From assembly GCA_038239145.1 (NCBI GenBank), contig JBBSFB010000003.1:62001-126000 (forward strand): a stretch of DNA of 64,000 bases, in the 5' to 3' direction. This DNA comes from PALSA-610 sp038239145 (GTDB lineage Bacteria; Actinomycetota; Acidimicrobiia; IMCC26256; PALSA-610). Below are positions 1 to 8,651 of the stretch, piece after piece (position 1 is the stretch's first letter; the number at the start of each line of letters is the position of its first letter). The position numbers and the translations under genes were made by a program. The notes below the pieces were generated by a model, which was not told the DNA's origin, made no database searches, and worked only from the letters and a program-made list of their open reading frames with translations.

Positions 1-600
1 CCGTGTTGTCGTCACAGTCGTGGGATCGTCGGGATCGTGCGCAAACCCCACGGACAACTGCGTCTCGGCTGATGCGTAACCGGTCGCGTCCACCGACTCG
101 AGCACTCGGATGTGATCGATCCGATCGCAGATGCCGGCGCTCACCAACCCGAACATGTTGAGGAAGCCGGGGTTCACGCCGGTACCGAACAACGACACCC
201 CACCCGCGCGCGCCGCCCCGGTGAGCCGTTCGGTGGCCGCGCCCCCGAGCGCGCGCCCAGTGATGAACGCCGCCGTCGACACGATGTTCACCCCGGCGTC
301 GAGAATGCGGCACATGTCGTCGACGTCGGGCCACATCGGGTTGTAGCTGACGCAATCGGGTCGGAGCGCGAGCAGCGCGTCGACGTCACGCGTCGCGACG
401 ATGCCGATCGGGTCGACACCGACCAGCGTGCCGACGTCGGTACCGGCCTTTTCGTCGGACCACGCGTAGCAACCGGCGAGCTCGAGCGCGGGATGGCTCA
501 GGATCGCCCGGACCGAACGCACGCCGACGTTGCCCGTGGTCCATTGCACGACCCGAATCGAATCGGGCCAAATGGGATCTGGCCGAATCACACTCGTCAT
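1..600 (-). CDS. NAD(P)H-dependent amine dehydrogenase / dihydrodipicolinate-reductase-like protein, C-terminus off window
   Basis: The reverse strand reads open for 200 codons from an ATG at 600 to the window edge, so only the N-terminal part is visible. After about 15 residues comes RVVQWTTGNVG, a Rossmann entry typical of the DapB-like family (2,4-diaminopentanoate dehydrogenase relatives) that is abundant in Acidimicrobiia and mycobacteria. It is followed by YNPMWPDVDD and the segment VNIVSTAAFITG. Members bind NAD(P)H and reduce or oxidise amine or imine substrates; no substrate can be inferred here. It is divergent from the small frame at 692, with about 90 bases between. The family call is firm, the function is not. 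Confidence 0.85.
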   Translation of the reverse strand, partial: MTSVIRPDPIWPDSIRVVQWTTGNVGVRSVRAILSHPALELAGCYAWSDEKAGTDVGTLVGVDPIGIVATRDVDALLALRPDCVSYNPMWPDVDDMCRILDAGVNIVSTAAFITGRALGGAATERLTGAARAGGVSLFGTGVNPGFLNMFGLVSAGICDRIDHIRVLESVDATGYASAETQLSVGFAHDPDDPTTVTTTR

Positions 601-691
601 ACGCGAGAAGGTAACCGCGCCGCCCGGTGACTTCAGGCACGTATGGGCGCCGGCGCTTCACCTCGGGGTCCGATCGGCTCACAATGACGAC

Positions 692-895
692 ATGAGCGGA
701 GCGGCCGTGACGGCGAGCAAGTACCGAGTGAGCCCGTTGGCAGAGTACGACCGGGCTGTGGAAACCGCGTCGGCACTCCTGGCGATGCAGGTCTCGGCGG
801 CATCGATTACCTTCGAGCTGCGGCGGCAGCACGCCTTCACCGATGCGCAGTCGGCCGCGGTGATCCGCGATGCGAGATGTGTCACAACGGCATGA
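692..895 (+). CDS. small hypothetical protein (67 aa)
   Basis: A short frame opens at ATG 692 and ends at TGA 895. The C-terminal half, VSAASITFELRRQHAFTD, looks protein-like, with alternating hydrophobic and charged residues suggesting short helices. I do not recognise a family. An ATG eight bases upstream (684) is closed after two codons. The long reverse frame across this stretch is low-complexity arginine-rich and looks like a shadow. The gene is plausible but unproven. Confidence 0.4.
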   Translation: MSGAAVTASKYRVSPLAEYDRAVETASALLAMQVSAASITFELRRQHAFTDAQSAAVIRDARCVTTA

Positions 896-1117
896 TCCGT
901 CTCGACGAGAGGGACGTGCGCGCGAGTACTCACCGGGAGGCGCGGGCACAGCCGTACGACCTCCGCGGAGCAAGCCCCGGGGCCGGTTCCGGCTGAGCGT
1001 CGATGGATCGTTGCGGCTCGACGAGGTCCCGGTTCCCGCCGGATAGGGCCACCTAGCGTTCGCGCGTCGATACTCGCGTCGTTCACTCCCCCGTCGGGTA
1101 CCCCGGAGAAGGTGGTC

Positions 1118-1561
1118 ATGATCAAACGCAAACCCGTCGTGCTCATGCCGAGCGAGGTATCGGAACGGGTCGGTCCGTTCGACATGTTCGCGGGCATGGC
1201 GTCACAGATCGCGAGCCGGGCCGCGCTCTTCACGTTCTGTGTGCTGCTCGTCATCGTATGGGCGCCGTCCTATTTTCTGCTGCGCGACCTCGACACGTGG
1301 CAGCTGATCATCAACACCGTGACGACGATCATCACGTTCTTGATGGTGGCGCTGCTGCAGAACAGTCAGACGCGCAGTGATCAGGCGGTGCAGCACAAGC
1401 TGAACGCGATCGCCGACGGGCTCGCCGATCTCATGGCCTATCTGCAGAGCGGCGGCGAAGGCCGGAATCTCGAACAGGACCTCACCGAACTGCGCGACGC
1501 AGTCGGGCTCGAGGCGCACGAGAGCACGTCGCGCAACCGCAATCCGCCGACCAAGAGCTAA
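1118..1561 (+). CDS. low-affinity iron permease family membrane protein
   Basis: A protein of 147 residues with two hydrophobic segments, near residues 30-50 (LFTFCVLLVIVWAPSYFLL) and 65-82 (IINTVTTIITFLMVALLQN). These are followed by NSQTRSDQAVQHKLN and a charged helical tail. The NTxTTIxTFLMVxLLQNxQxRD-type core is the signature of the low-affinity iron permease family (PF04120); bacterial members are short and none has proven iron transport. GGAGAAGG lies just upstream, which favours ATG 1118 over GTG 1112. The stop overlaps by four bases with the convergent DUF1345 gene. Confidence 0.8.
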   Translation: MIKRKPVVLMPSEVSERVGPFDMFAGMASQIASRAALFTFCVLLVIVWAPSYFLLRDLDTWQLIINTVTTIITFLMVALLQNSQTRSDQAVQHKLNAIADGLADLMAYLQSGGEGRNLEQDLTELRDAVGLEAHESTSRNRNPPTKS

Positions 1562-2196
1562 CGGCCGAGCAGGCTCGCGATCACGTTGACGACGACCGCA
1601 AGGATCACCGCGCCGAACAGGTAGGCGAGCAGGGCGTGACGGATCACGGTCCGGCGGGTCCTGCGGGCCTGGATATCGGTGTCGGAGACCTGGAAGGTCA
1701 TGCCGACGGTGAAGGCGACGTAGGCGAAGTCCTGATAGTCGGGTCGTTCGTCATCGGTCTTGAAGTCGATCCCGCCGACCGGCGGCGTGTAGTACTCGTG
1801 CGCGTAGCGCAGAGCGAAGACCGTCTGCACGAGGCTCCAGGAGAGCGCGACGGTGAGCACCGCGATGACCGTCAACGCAAGCCGACCGGCGCCGTCCGCC
1901 TGGTTCGCTTTGACGAGGTCGAACCCGACGCCCACGAGGCTCGCCACGCTCGCGCTCAGCAACAGCAACGACGTCGTGACCCGACTCGTGTCTTCGCGGG
2001 TTGCGTGGGACTCGGTCTCGGTCGGCTCGAGTCGTCCGACGCTGAGCCACACCGACCCGACGTACAGGGCGGCCGCCGTGTCCCAGCCGCCGAGCGCAGC
2101 CATCTGCCACGGGCCGAGGAGCGACATCACGACTGCGACCGCGGCGCCCGCGCCCAGGACGGCCAAGAAACGCGTGAGTGCAGACGAGTCCCTCAT
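1558..2196 (-). CDS. DUF1345 family membrane protein
   Basis: A 212-residue integral membrane protein starting at ATG 2196. About five hydrophobic segments are seen, near residues 8-28, 35-52, 75-97, 108-130 and 190-210. The pairs YVGSVWLSVGR and DFAYVAFTVGMTFQVSDT, followed by RxxRRTVIRHALL, are the conserved core of DUF1345 (PF07077). The family is uncharacterised. The reverse frame stays open upstream to 2586, but that part is arginine- and alanine-rich with no family signal, so the later ATG was chosen. Confidence 0.85.
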   Translation of the reverse strand: MRDSSALTRFLAVLGAGAAVAVVMSLLGPWQMAALGGWDTAAALYVGSVWLSVGRLEPTETESHATREDTSRVTTSLLLLSASVASLVGVGFDLVKANQADGAGRLALTVIAVLTVALSWSLVQTVFALRYAHEYYTPPVGGIDFKTDDERPDYQDFAYVAFTVGMTFQVSDTDIQARRTRRTVIRHALLAYLFGAVILAVVVNVIASLLGR

Positions 2197-2265
2197 CGTG
2201 GGCGCAAGTGTCGCGCACGGCGGAGGTGGGTGTACCGTTCCCAGCTCGGCTCCGGGAAGGTCCTC

Positions 2266-2481
2266 ATGGCAACGCTCGGTCCGGATCCTCGGCGTTCGTA
2301 CGGAGTAACGACCCGCGCTTCGTGTGCGACCGAGGCCTGTTTCGCCTCCTTCGACGGCGCGCCGGCCCGGGCCGACGAAGTTCGGCACTGCAATCGCACC
2401 GGCCCCGACGGCGGGCACGCCAACAAGTGGGACGGCGCGAACTGGCAGGCGGTCACCGGTCGCATGCAACACGACCGCTGA
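2266..2481 (+). CDS. small hypothetical protein (71 aa)
   Basis: The start is ATG 2266, with GGAAGG six bases upstream, a good ribosome-binding site. The product has three cysteines and a tryptophan-containing C-terminus (KWDGANWQAVTGRMQ). No family is recognised. It ends 40 bases before the ferritin-like/DUF362 gene and reads in the same direction, so it could be the first gene of that operon. Confidence 0.4.
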   Translation: MATLGPDPRRSYGVTTRASCATEACFASFDGAPARADEVRHCNRTGPDGGHANKWDGANWQAVTGRMQHDR

Positions 2482-2521
2482 GGCGCCAACCGATCTCGCC
2501 GCGCGATGGCACAATGCATCG

Positions 2522-4354
2522 GTGAGTGACCTCGAGACCGCGCTCCTCGACGAGGTCCACGCGCTCCTCGACGAGTGGAAGGTCACGTACGCCGGGCGCC
2601 CCGATGTCGAGCGCGAGCAACTGTGGTTGCTCGCCCTGGAGCGCGAGCAGATCGTCGCGGTCGCGTATCGCGAGGAGGCGGTCGCGGGTCGAGTTGACGC
2701 CCTCGATATTGACGCCGATGCGCGCGCCCTTCTGCGCCAGACCCTCGTTTGGATCTGGAAGGACGAAGAGCTCCACGCCGAATACCTGCGCGGTCTCTTA
2801 CTCGGCCGACCCGGGCTCGCGTCGATGCTCGTGGTCTACGGCCGCCAGATCCAGGGCGCATTGTCGGGCTGGGTCTCGGCGACCGAGCATCACCTCGACG
2901 CCCGCGCGGCGCCGCTGCGCACGGGCGCGGCGGGCCTCCTGGTCGCGGCCGCGACCGCGACCGGACGAGTGCCTGCGGCACTCAGGTCGGAGCTGCGCTA
3001 TCAGACCTTCCGCCGATACTGCATCTTGAACGTTGCGCTGGAAGCCACCGCCGAACTCGCGTACCACCGCTTGATCGAGCTCGCGCCGAGCGATGACGAG
3101 CGCACCACGTTCGAGCGCATCCGCGACGACGAGGCTCGGCACATGGAGGCGTTCCGTATCGTCGCCGCCGCGCTCACCGACGACGATCACCTGTCCCCAG
3201 ACGCGTCGATCGCGCAACTGGTACACGACCTGGGCGCGGTGAGCCCGTGGTTCGTGCCTGCGACCTTGCGCACTGCGGTCACCGGCGGACGCGGCCGCTC
3301 CTTCGGCACCGGCAGCCGCGTCGCGGTCCGGAGCGGCGCGACCGATGCCGACAAGGAGCGCGTGCTGGGAGAGTGCCTCGACGCGGCGGGTCTCGACGCG
3401 ATCGCCACGGGCCCCCGCACGGTCGCAATCCGGGTGTCGTTCATGCTGGGCTACGACCGGAGAGCGCGTGCGAACGTGAACGACCCGGTCCTCCTCGACC
3501 TCGTCGCGCGTTACCTGCGCCGGCAGGGCGTGGAAGACGTGGCGGTGCTCGAGGCGCCGACCGTGTACGGGAACTGCTTCGAGCACCGTTCGGTCGCGGA
3601 GGTCGCCGCCTACTTCGGCTTCGTGTCCCCGAACTACCGCGTCGTCGACATCGGCCGCGATCTGCGGCCCTTCCGGTACGAACGAGGGTTCGTCCAGCAG
3701 GCGATCAGCGGCACGTGGCTCGACGCCGATCTCCGGATCGTGATGCCGAAGCTCCGCACCGACCCCACGGAGTTCGCGCACATCGGGCTCTCGACGCTGG
3801 AGGGAACGACCGGGCCCATCGACGCCACGTTCTATGCCGGCCGCCAGGTGGACTTCCGGTCGGCGACGATGATGCTTCTCGACGTCGCCCCGCCCGACTT
3901 CGCGGTCGTCGACGGGTGGGCCCCGGTTGCCGACGGCCCCTTCGGCGTCATGGGATGCAATCACCCCGCGGATGTCCGCCACGTCTACGCGGGTGCCGAT
4001 GCGCTTGCGGTCGACGAGGTCGTGCTCGCCGACCTTGGCATCGACGATCCTCGTCGCGCGCCGATCTTTCGGCGGGCGGATCACTGGTTCGGGCTTCGTC
4101 CCGGTATGGTCGAAGTCGACGGCGACCGGCCCGACCTGCACGCCGAGCTGCGGGGTGCGCACGCGTCGGGCGTGCTGCGCATGCTCGGCACCGCCTCCTA
4201 CCCGATCTACATGGCACTCAGTAACAACGGCGAGCTCTTCGTGCCCGCAATGGACACCAGTGCGTTCCCACCGGCCGGACGCGTCAACGCAGCCACGCGC
4301 GTCGCGCGCTGGAGCGCACAACGCGCCTTTGGATTGCGAGCCCCGAACCAATGA
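2522..4354 (+). CDS. ferritin-like domain fused to DUF362 domain
   Basis: A 610-residue protein read from GTG 2522 (VSDLETALLDEV). The N-terminal ~240 residues are helical and carry ferritin-like metal-site patterns: EELHAEYLRG, EATAELAYHRLIE and RDDEARHMEAF, i.e. repeated E...ExxH. The C-terminal ~330 residues match DUF362 (PF04015): a VSFMLGYD strand, DPVLLDLVARYLRRQGVEDV, the 'IVMPKLRTDPTEFAHIGLS' segment and DFAVVDGWAPVADGPFG. DUF362 proteins are mostly uncharacterised, some being Fe-S associated. The fusion suggests a diiron or redox enzyme acting with the DUF362 fold, which is inference. It is ten bases upstream of a methyltransferase in the same direction, so the two are probably co-translated. 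A longer frame upstream is low-complexity and was not used. Confidence 0.8.
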   Translation: MSDLETALLDEVHALLDEWKVTYAGRPDVEREQLWLLALEREQIVAVAYREEAVAGRVDALDIDADARALLRQTLVWIWKDEELHAEYLRGLLLGRPGLASMLVVYGRQIQGALSGWVSATEHHLDARAAPLRTGAAGLLVAAATATGRVPAALRSELRYQTFRRYCILNVALEATAELAYHRLIELAPSDDERTTFERIRDDEARHMEAFRIVAAALTDDDHLSPDASIAQLVHDLGAVSPWFVPATLRTAVTGGRGRSFGTGSRVAVRSGATDADKERVLGECLDAAGLDAIATGPRTVAIRVSFMLGYDRRARANVNDPVLLDLVARYLRRQGVEDVAVLEAPTVYGNCFEHRSVAEVAAYFGFVSPNYRVVDIGRDLRPFRYERGFVQQAISGTWLDADLRIVMPKLRTDPTEFAHIGLSTLEGTTGPIDATFYAGRQVDFRSATMMLLDVAPPDFAVVDGWAPVADGPFGVMGCNHPADVRHVYAGADALAVDEVVLADLGIDDPRRAPIFRRADHWFGLRPGMVEVDGDRPDLHAELRGAHASGVLRMLGTASYPIYMALSNNGELFVPAMDTSAFPPAGRVNAATRVARWSAQRAFGLRAPNQ

Positions 4355-4364
4355 GCTCGGCCCG

Positions 4365-5408
4365 ATGAACTTGCGTGACCGCCCCGATCAGGTCCGGGGC
4401 CTCGTGGCGTCGGCGCGCCGGGGGCACGCGGCGGCGCGGGCGCTCGCAATCGCCGACAGCCGTTCGCTGGTTCGCTCACTGTTCCTCGCCTCGCTCGCCG
4501 ACGTCGGGCTCGGTCCCGAGCTGTCGCGTCCCCGCACGGAGCCCGAGCTCATCTCGCTCACGGCCTGCACCCGGCCCGACCGGCTCCGGGCCTGGCTCGA
4601 TGTGGGCGTCGAAGTCGGCGAGCTGCGGGAACGGGGCGGCCGGTGGCAGGTGCGCGGGCGCCGGGCCCGCGCCGTCGCCGCGGGCGACGCGTTGCTCACC
4701 GCCCACTACCGATCGATGATCGAGTACCAGACCGGGCCCTACGCGCGGCTCGGTGCGCTCATGCGGAGCGGCCCCGGCGAAGGCCGAACCGATCTGGCCG
4801 AACACGCCGACACGATCGCCGAGGTCTCGTTGGCCGCGGCACCGTTCATCGAACCGTTCCTGCGAGCAGTCATCGCCGCGCGTCGGCCCCGACGCGCGCT
4901 CGACGTCGGTTGCGGAACCGGTATCTATTCGCAGGTGTTGCTCGAGGCCGACCCCGACGTGATCGTCGAAGGTATCGACCTCGCCGCCGACGTGGTTGCG
5001 GACACGCGTGATCGGCTGCGCGTCGCCGGGTACAGCGCACGCGCCGTTGTGTCGGTCGGCGACGTGCGCACCTGGGCGCCGGATTCCGGGGAACGGTTCG
5101 GGCTCGTCACCCTGTGCAACATCCTGTACTACTTCACGCCCGACGAACGCGGCGCGCTCTTCCGCCGTCTCCGTGATCTCGTCGCCGACGGTGGCGAGCT
5201 CGTCGTGGTCTCACTCACCCGGCCCGGCTCGATCGCCAGTGCCCACCTCCATCTGATGTTGTGCTGCCAGGACTCGCAGGCCGCCCTTCCCGAGCCGGGT
5301 GAGATCGAGCGCTGTCTCCGCGGCGCCGGGTACGAGGTCCTCGAGACGAAGCCACTCGTGCCGACCGAACCCTTTGTCGGAGTGCGGGCGCAGGTGATCC
5401 CGGGCTAG
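4365..5408 (+). CDS. class I SAM-dependent methyltransferase with N-terminal winged-helix-like region
   Basis: The protein has 347 residues. Residues about 175-290 form a Rossmann methyltransferase: motif I LDVGCGTGIYSQVLLE, then GIDLAADVV, a DVRTW acidic turn and LVTLCNILYYFTPDE. The N-terminal ~120 residues are helical and end in a winged-helix-like stretch (LRAWLDVGVEVGELRERGG), as in the dimerisation domain of O-methyltransferases. It starts ten bases after the ferritin-like/DUF362 gene, so a shared operon and pathway are likely. The substrate is unknown. The methyltransferase call is firm; O-methyl transfer is inferred from the domain order. Confidence 0.85.
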   Translation: MNLRDRPDQVRGLVASARRGHAAARALAIADSRSLVRSLFLASLADVGLGPELSRPRTEPELISLTACTRPDRLRAWLDVGVEVGELRERGGRWQVRGRRARAVAAGDALLTAHYRSMIEYQTGPYARLGALMRSGPGEGRTDLAEHADTIAEVSLAAAPFIEPFLRAVIAARRPRRALDVGCGTGIYSQVLLEADPDVIVEGIDLAADVVADTRDRLRVAGYSARAVVSVGDVRTWAPDSGERFGLVTLCNILYYFTPDERGALFRRLRDLVADGGELVVVSLTRPGSIASAHLHLMLCCQDSQAALPEPGEIERCLRGAGYEVLETKPLVPTEPFVGVRAQVIPG

Positions 5409-5459
5409 GCCGCCGCGCTCCGGGCGCCGCTCAAGAACCTCCCGGGGGCGTCCGACCCA

Positions 5460-5900
5460 TCACGCGCGCGCACGGGCGCGGAGGCGTCTTCGACGTCGTG
5501 GTGTACGGCGACGCGATCGTGGTCGCCCCACCGTCCGGTGCCGACCCCGTCGTCGTGGGCGCAATCCTCGGCGCGGTGCTGGCGAATTCGTCTTCGGGGC
5601 GAACCGGCACAACCGTTTCGTCCGGTCCCCGACGTCCGCTTCTCGCGGTTCGTCGGGTACGGCGCCCGCCGTTGCATGCTCGAGTTGCGGATGCTCGTTC
5701 GCCGTGCCGGCTCCGATTCGACGTGCGGTTTGAACAGAACTCGTTCGCCCGGGACGCGCTCCGCACGTCACTCGGGACGCGCATGCGGATCGAGCGCCAA
5801 CGGCTCTTCGCGGTATCCGTCGTCTCCGGATGCTCGTCGGGGCACCGCGTTGCTCGTATCGGCCACCGTGCTCATGCTGGTCACGGCCGCCGCCTCCTGA
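5460..5900 (+). pseudogene. frameshifted remnant of a hypothetical membrane protein
   Basis: Protein-like sequence is spread over three forward frames. One frame gives VFDVVVYGDAIVVAPP followed by GADPVVVGAILGAVLAN (about 5488-5590). A second gives PVPDVRFSRFVGYGARRCML (about 5615-5680). A third gives RLRFDVRFEQNSFARDALRT (about 5710-5770). The end reads ALLVSATVLMLVTAA, a membrane segment closing at about 5900. Together they look like one ~150-residue protein broken by at least two frameshifts. I do not recognise a named family. Confidence 0.4.
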
Positions 5901-5907
5901 TCGGGGC

Positions 5908-6729
5908 TCAGGAGGCGGCGGCGGAGAAGAACTCGGCGAGCACGGCGGCGACCTCACGGGGATGGGTGAAGATGCCAAGGTGGCTCGCATCGGCGATCTC
6001 CTCGTACCGCGCGCCGGGTATCTGCGTCGCAGCCTCTCGAGCGCGCGGCGGCGGCGAGTCGATGTCGTGCTCGAACGCGAGGATCAAGCACGGCACCGAG
6101 ATCTCGGGCCACACGCGCGTGCGCTCGAGATCGAGCGACCACTCCAAGCAGGCCTCGAACTGCCCGAGCCGACCCGGGTTCAGGTTCGGGGGTTGATCGC
6201 GGATGAGCTCCAACCATCCGCCGACGATCTCGTCGTCCTGGAGCTCCCGGTTCGGCAGGTACCGCAGGGTCTCGCACGCGTAGAAGAGATTTGGGAGATC
6301 GACGTCGAGGCGGGCGAGGTCTCGCTCGACCGTCGTGATCGCCTTCTCCCATTCGGTGGCGACGTTGCAGCTTCCCATGAAGGCGGCGGCGCGGACGCGC
6401 TCGGGGTGCTGCGCGGCCAGGGTCTCGGCGACCCAGCCACCCATCGAGTGCCCGGCGACGCGAACCCGATCGAGGTCGAGATGGTCGACCAGGCCGAGGG
6501 TGTCGGCGACGAGATCGGCAATCGAATACGGCGCGGGCGGCGACGACGACGGCGCGATCCCCCGGTTGTCGAACGTGATCACCCGGTACCCGGCCCGTAC
6601 GAGCTCGGGCCCGACGCCGACGTGCCAGGCGAGCGCCGGTTGCCCGCAGCCGCACACGAGGACGATGGGATCGCCTTCGCCGGAGACGTCGTAGGCGATC
6701 GTCACGCCGTCGAGCTCGACTTCGGGCAT
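5908..6729 (-). CDS. alpha/beta-hydrolase fold protein
   Basis: A 273-residue alpha/beta hydrolase of full family length. The nucleophile elbow is GHSMGG (Ser95). The acid is probably Asp222 or Asp224 in FEHDIDSPP, and the catalytic His is His250 in ASHLGIF. VLVCGCGQP occupies the oxyanion-loop position where HG is usual, and TFDNRGIAPSS is the standard strand-4 turn. It resembles the 3-oxoadipate enol-lactonase and haloperoxidase-like group, but no substrate can be assigned. It is convergent with the remnant at 5460-5900 and divergent from the hemolysin-III gene. Confidence 0.85.
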   Translation of the reverse strand: MPEVELDGVTIAYDVSGEGDPIVLVCGCGQPALAWHVGVGPELVRAGYRVITFDNRGIAPSSSPPAPYSIADLVADTLGLVDHLDLDRVRVAGHSMGGWVAETLAAQHPERVRAAAFMGSCNVATEWEKAITTVERDLARLDVDLPNLFYACETLRYLPNRELQDDEIVGGWLELIRDQPPNLNPGRLGQFEACLEWSLDLERTRVWPEISVPCLILAFEHDIDSPPPRAREAATQIPGARYEEIADASHLGIFTHPREVAAVLAEFFSAAAS

Positions 6730-6789
6730 CGCCGTCTCCTCGCGCCGGGATTCCGGTGCCGATTCTCACACGCCTCCTAGCATCGAGTG

Positions 6790-7446
6790 ATGACGAACCC
6801 CGAGACGCTCCCCTCGGCCAAGCCCCGCTTTCGGGGCGTCTCCCACCAGATCTCCGCGATCCTCTTCCCGGCCCTCGGTCTGGTGCTCGTCGTCATCGCG
6901 CCGTCGGCGGCGGTGAGGTGGTCGGTCGTCGTCTATACCGTCGGGTTGACCTCGATGTACACGGCGAGCGCGACATACCACCGCGGGCACTGGAACGACG
7001 TCACGCGCGTGCGCCTGCGCAAACTCGATCACGCCATGATCATGGTGGCCATCGCGGCCACGTATACGCCGATCGCCGTCGGCGCGCTCGACACCCGGAG
7101 CGCGCGTGTCCTCCTCGGGATCATCTGGCCGCTCGCGCTCGTCGGCGTTATCGTGCAGATCCTCTGGCTCGACGCGCCCCGCTGGCTCGTCGCCGCGTTG
7201 TACATAGGGCTGGGGTGGACGGCGGTTGCGTTCGTACCGACGTTGTGGCGCGATCTCGGTGTCATCTCGTTCTCACTGCTCCTCGCCGGCGGAATCGTGT
7301 ACTCATTCGGCGCGGCGGTGTACTCGACCCGCCGCCCGGACCCGATACCCGATGTCTTCGGGTTCCACGAGGTCTTCCACGTACTGGTGATCGCCGCCGG
7401 GCTGTTGTTCTACCTTTCGATCCTGCGGGTCGTGCTCAACGCATGA
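6790..7446 (+). CDS. hemolysin III family (HlyIII/PAQR-like) membrane protein
   Basis: The protein has about 218 residues and seven hydrophobic segments. The family metal site is present: SATYHRGHW near residue 60, LRKLDHAMI about 20 residues on, and FHEVFHVLVI near the C-terminus, supplying the conserved Ser/His, Asp/His and two-His ligands. Bacterial HlyIII proteins share the PAQR fold and may be zinc-dependent membrane hydrolases; the haemolysin name is historical. ATG 6790 was preferred to the GTG one codon before. The VOC gene follows after 34 bases and may be co-transcribed. Confidence 0.9.
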   Translation: MTNPETLPSAKPRFRGVSHQISAILFPALGLVLVVIAPSAAVRWSVVVYTVGLTSMYTASATYHRGHWNDVTRVRLRKLDHAMIMVAIAATYTPIAVGALDTRSARVLLGIIWPLALVGVIVQILWLDAPRWLVAALYIGLGWTAVAFVPTLWRDLGVISFSLLLAGGIVYSFGAAVYSTRRPDPIPDVFGFHEVFHVLVIAAGLLFYLSILRVVLNA

Positions 7447-7480
7447 CGACGACGCGGGGCGTCACCGAGAGGAGCTCGGC

Positions 7481-7861
7481 ATGAGCGTGCGCTTGAACCA
7501 CACGATCGTCTGGTGCCGCGACAACCGCGCATCGTCGGCGTTCCTCACCGAGATGTTGGGGCTTGCTCCCGCCGTGCCGTTCGGGCCGTTCATGGTGGTC
7601 GAGGTCGCCAACGGCGTATCGCTCGACTTCCACGCGATCGACGGCGACATCGCGGCGCAGCACTACGCGTTCCTCATCGACGAGGACGAGTTTGACGCCA
7701 TCTTCGGCCGTATCAGCGCGCGCGGTCGCGACTATTGGGCCGATCCCGGCCAGAACCGACCCGGAACGATTAACCGCAACGACGGTGGTCGAGGCGTGTA
7801 CTTCGCGGATCCCGACGGTCATCTGCTCGAGATCATCACCCGCCCCTACGGGAGCGCCTGA
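7481..7861 (+). CDS. VOC (glyoxalase/bleomycin-resistance) family protein
   Basis: A 126-residue single VOC domain of the usual two beta-alpha-beta-beta-beta halves. LNHTIVWCRD opens the first half and contributes a metal-binding His. FADPDGHLLEIITRPYG closes the second with the family's conserved Glu. GGRGVYFADPDG is the typical turn. GAGAGGAG precedes ATG 7481 at good spacing. Family members bind a metal and act as glyoxalases, dioxygenases, epimerases or drug-binding proteins; nothing here separates these. Confidence 0.9.
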   Translation: MSVRLNHTIVWCRDNRASSAFLTEMLGLAPAVPFGPFMVVEVANGVSLDFHAIDGDIAAQHYAFLIDEDEFDAIFGRISARGRDYWADPGQNRPGTINRNDGGRGVYFADPDGHLLEIITRPYGSA

Positions 7862-7871
7862 ACCAGCCGGG

Positions 7872-8168
7872 TCAACCGCCGTCGGCGGAGACGGGCCGGG
7901 CGAGATCGCCGCTGATGTCGCGCTCGATCTCGACGGCTTCGGCGACCCACTCCAAGTCTTCGCCCCCGATGCGGTCCGCCAAGTTGCGCATCGCTTGCAG
8001 GAGGGAATGCCCGAGCTGGACCTCGAACCGCACCCGTACGAACTCCTCACGCGTCGGTGATACCGACTCGTGCACAAGTGCGTCAATCGATTGCGGCAAG
8101 GAATGGCCGGCGCGCAAACCGCCTGCGAGGAGCGGGAGCGAGTGGCCCAACTGCTCTTCGAGAACTGC
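7872..8168 (-). pseudogene. TadB/TadC-like (type II secretion F domain) remnant
   Basis: The reverse strand carries about 97 residues of a T2SSF domain: EEQLGHSLPLLAGGLRAGHS, QSIDALVHESVSPTREEFV, VQLGHSLLQAMRNLADRIG and EDLEWVAEAVEIERDISGDL. This is the cytoplasmic helical core of TadB or TadC, the inner-membrane platform of Tad/Flp pili. The stretch then reads RPVSADGG and stops, without the membrane segments and second half expected of a ~300-residue protein. Upstream, the reading has no membrane segments and is arginine-rich. It is therefore a fragment. It lies next to a broken pilin-like fragment on the other strand. Confidence 0.7.
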
Positions 8169-8385
8169 TTGCGTCGACGGCTGCCACGCACGGCGAGGGT
8201 CGCCCGGAAGCCCGCCGTCACGATCAGGGCCCGACGCTCGTGCTGAGCTTCTTCGACGTCGGTGACGCAGCTGGAGGCCGGCGCCCTGACGGCGGTGCCC
8301 CCGACCGAATCGAACCAAGGGGGCGCACTTGCGGGCCGCACCTACACCGCTCCACCCGTTAACTCGACCGGACCCCGTAGGGAGC

Positions 8386-8608
8386 GGCGGGGCGACCAGT
8401 TCCGGCAGCAAGATCACGAACGTCAGCAGCACCAACTACAACGGCCAGTGGAACCAGGTGCGGATCCCGATCCCGAGACCCACTCGTGCAACTACAACGA
8501 CCCGCTCGGTGCTGGCTCCGGGTCAATTTCAGCGTCCCGGCTGCGGTGTAGGACACCACCACCTGGACCGCCCAGCTCACGGGCGATCCGGCACGGCTCA
8601 TCCAGTAA
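8386..8608 (+). pseudogene. C-terminal remnant of a TadE/TadG-like pilus-assembly protein
   Basis: Three forward frames together spell the C-terminal end typical of actinobacterial TadE/G-like proteins. The first reads KITNVSSTNYNGQWNQVRIP, the second THSCNYNDPLG, the third CWLRVNFSVPAAV. In the third frame a TAG interrupts before DTTTWTAQLTGDPARLIQ and the final TAA at 8606. That makes at least two frameshifts and one nonsense codon. With the T2SSF fragment just upstream on the opposite strand, it marks a lost Tad pilus locus. The family assignment rests on pattern memory. Confidence 0.55.
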
Positions 8609-8651
8609 CGGCTCTGATCGGCCGATACATGACCGATGTCACTCTTCGTGA

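Noticed and set aside
8285..8340. tRNA-like text on the minus strand (GGTTCGATTC followed by GGGGGCACC)
   Set aside because: The T-stem does not pair around the TTCGATT loop and no anticodon or D arm fits; only a GCCCCC/GGGGGC hairpin remains.
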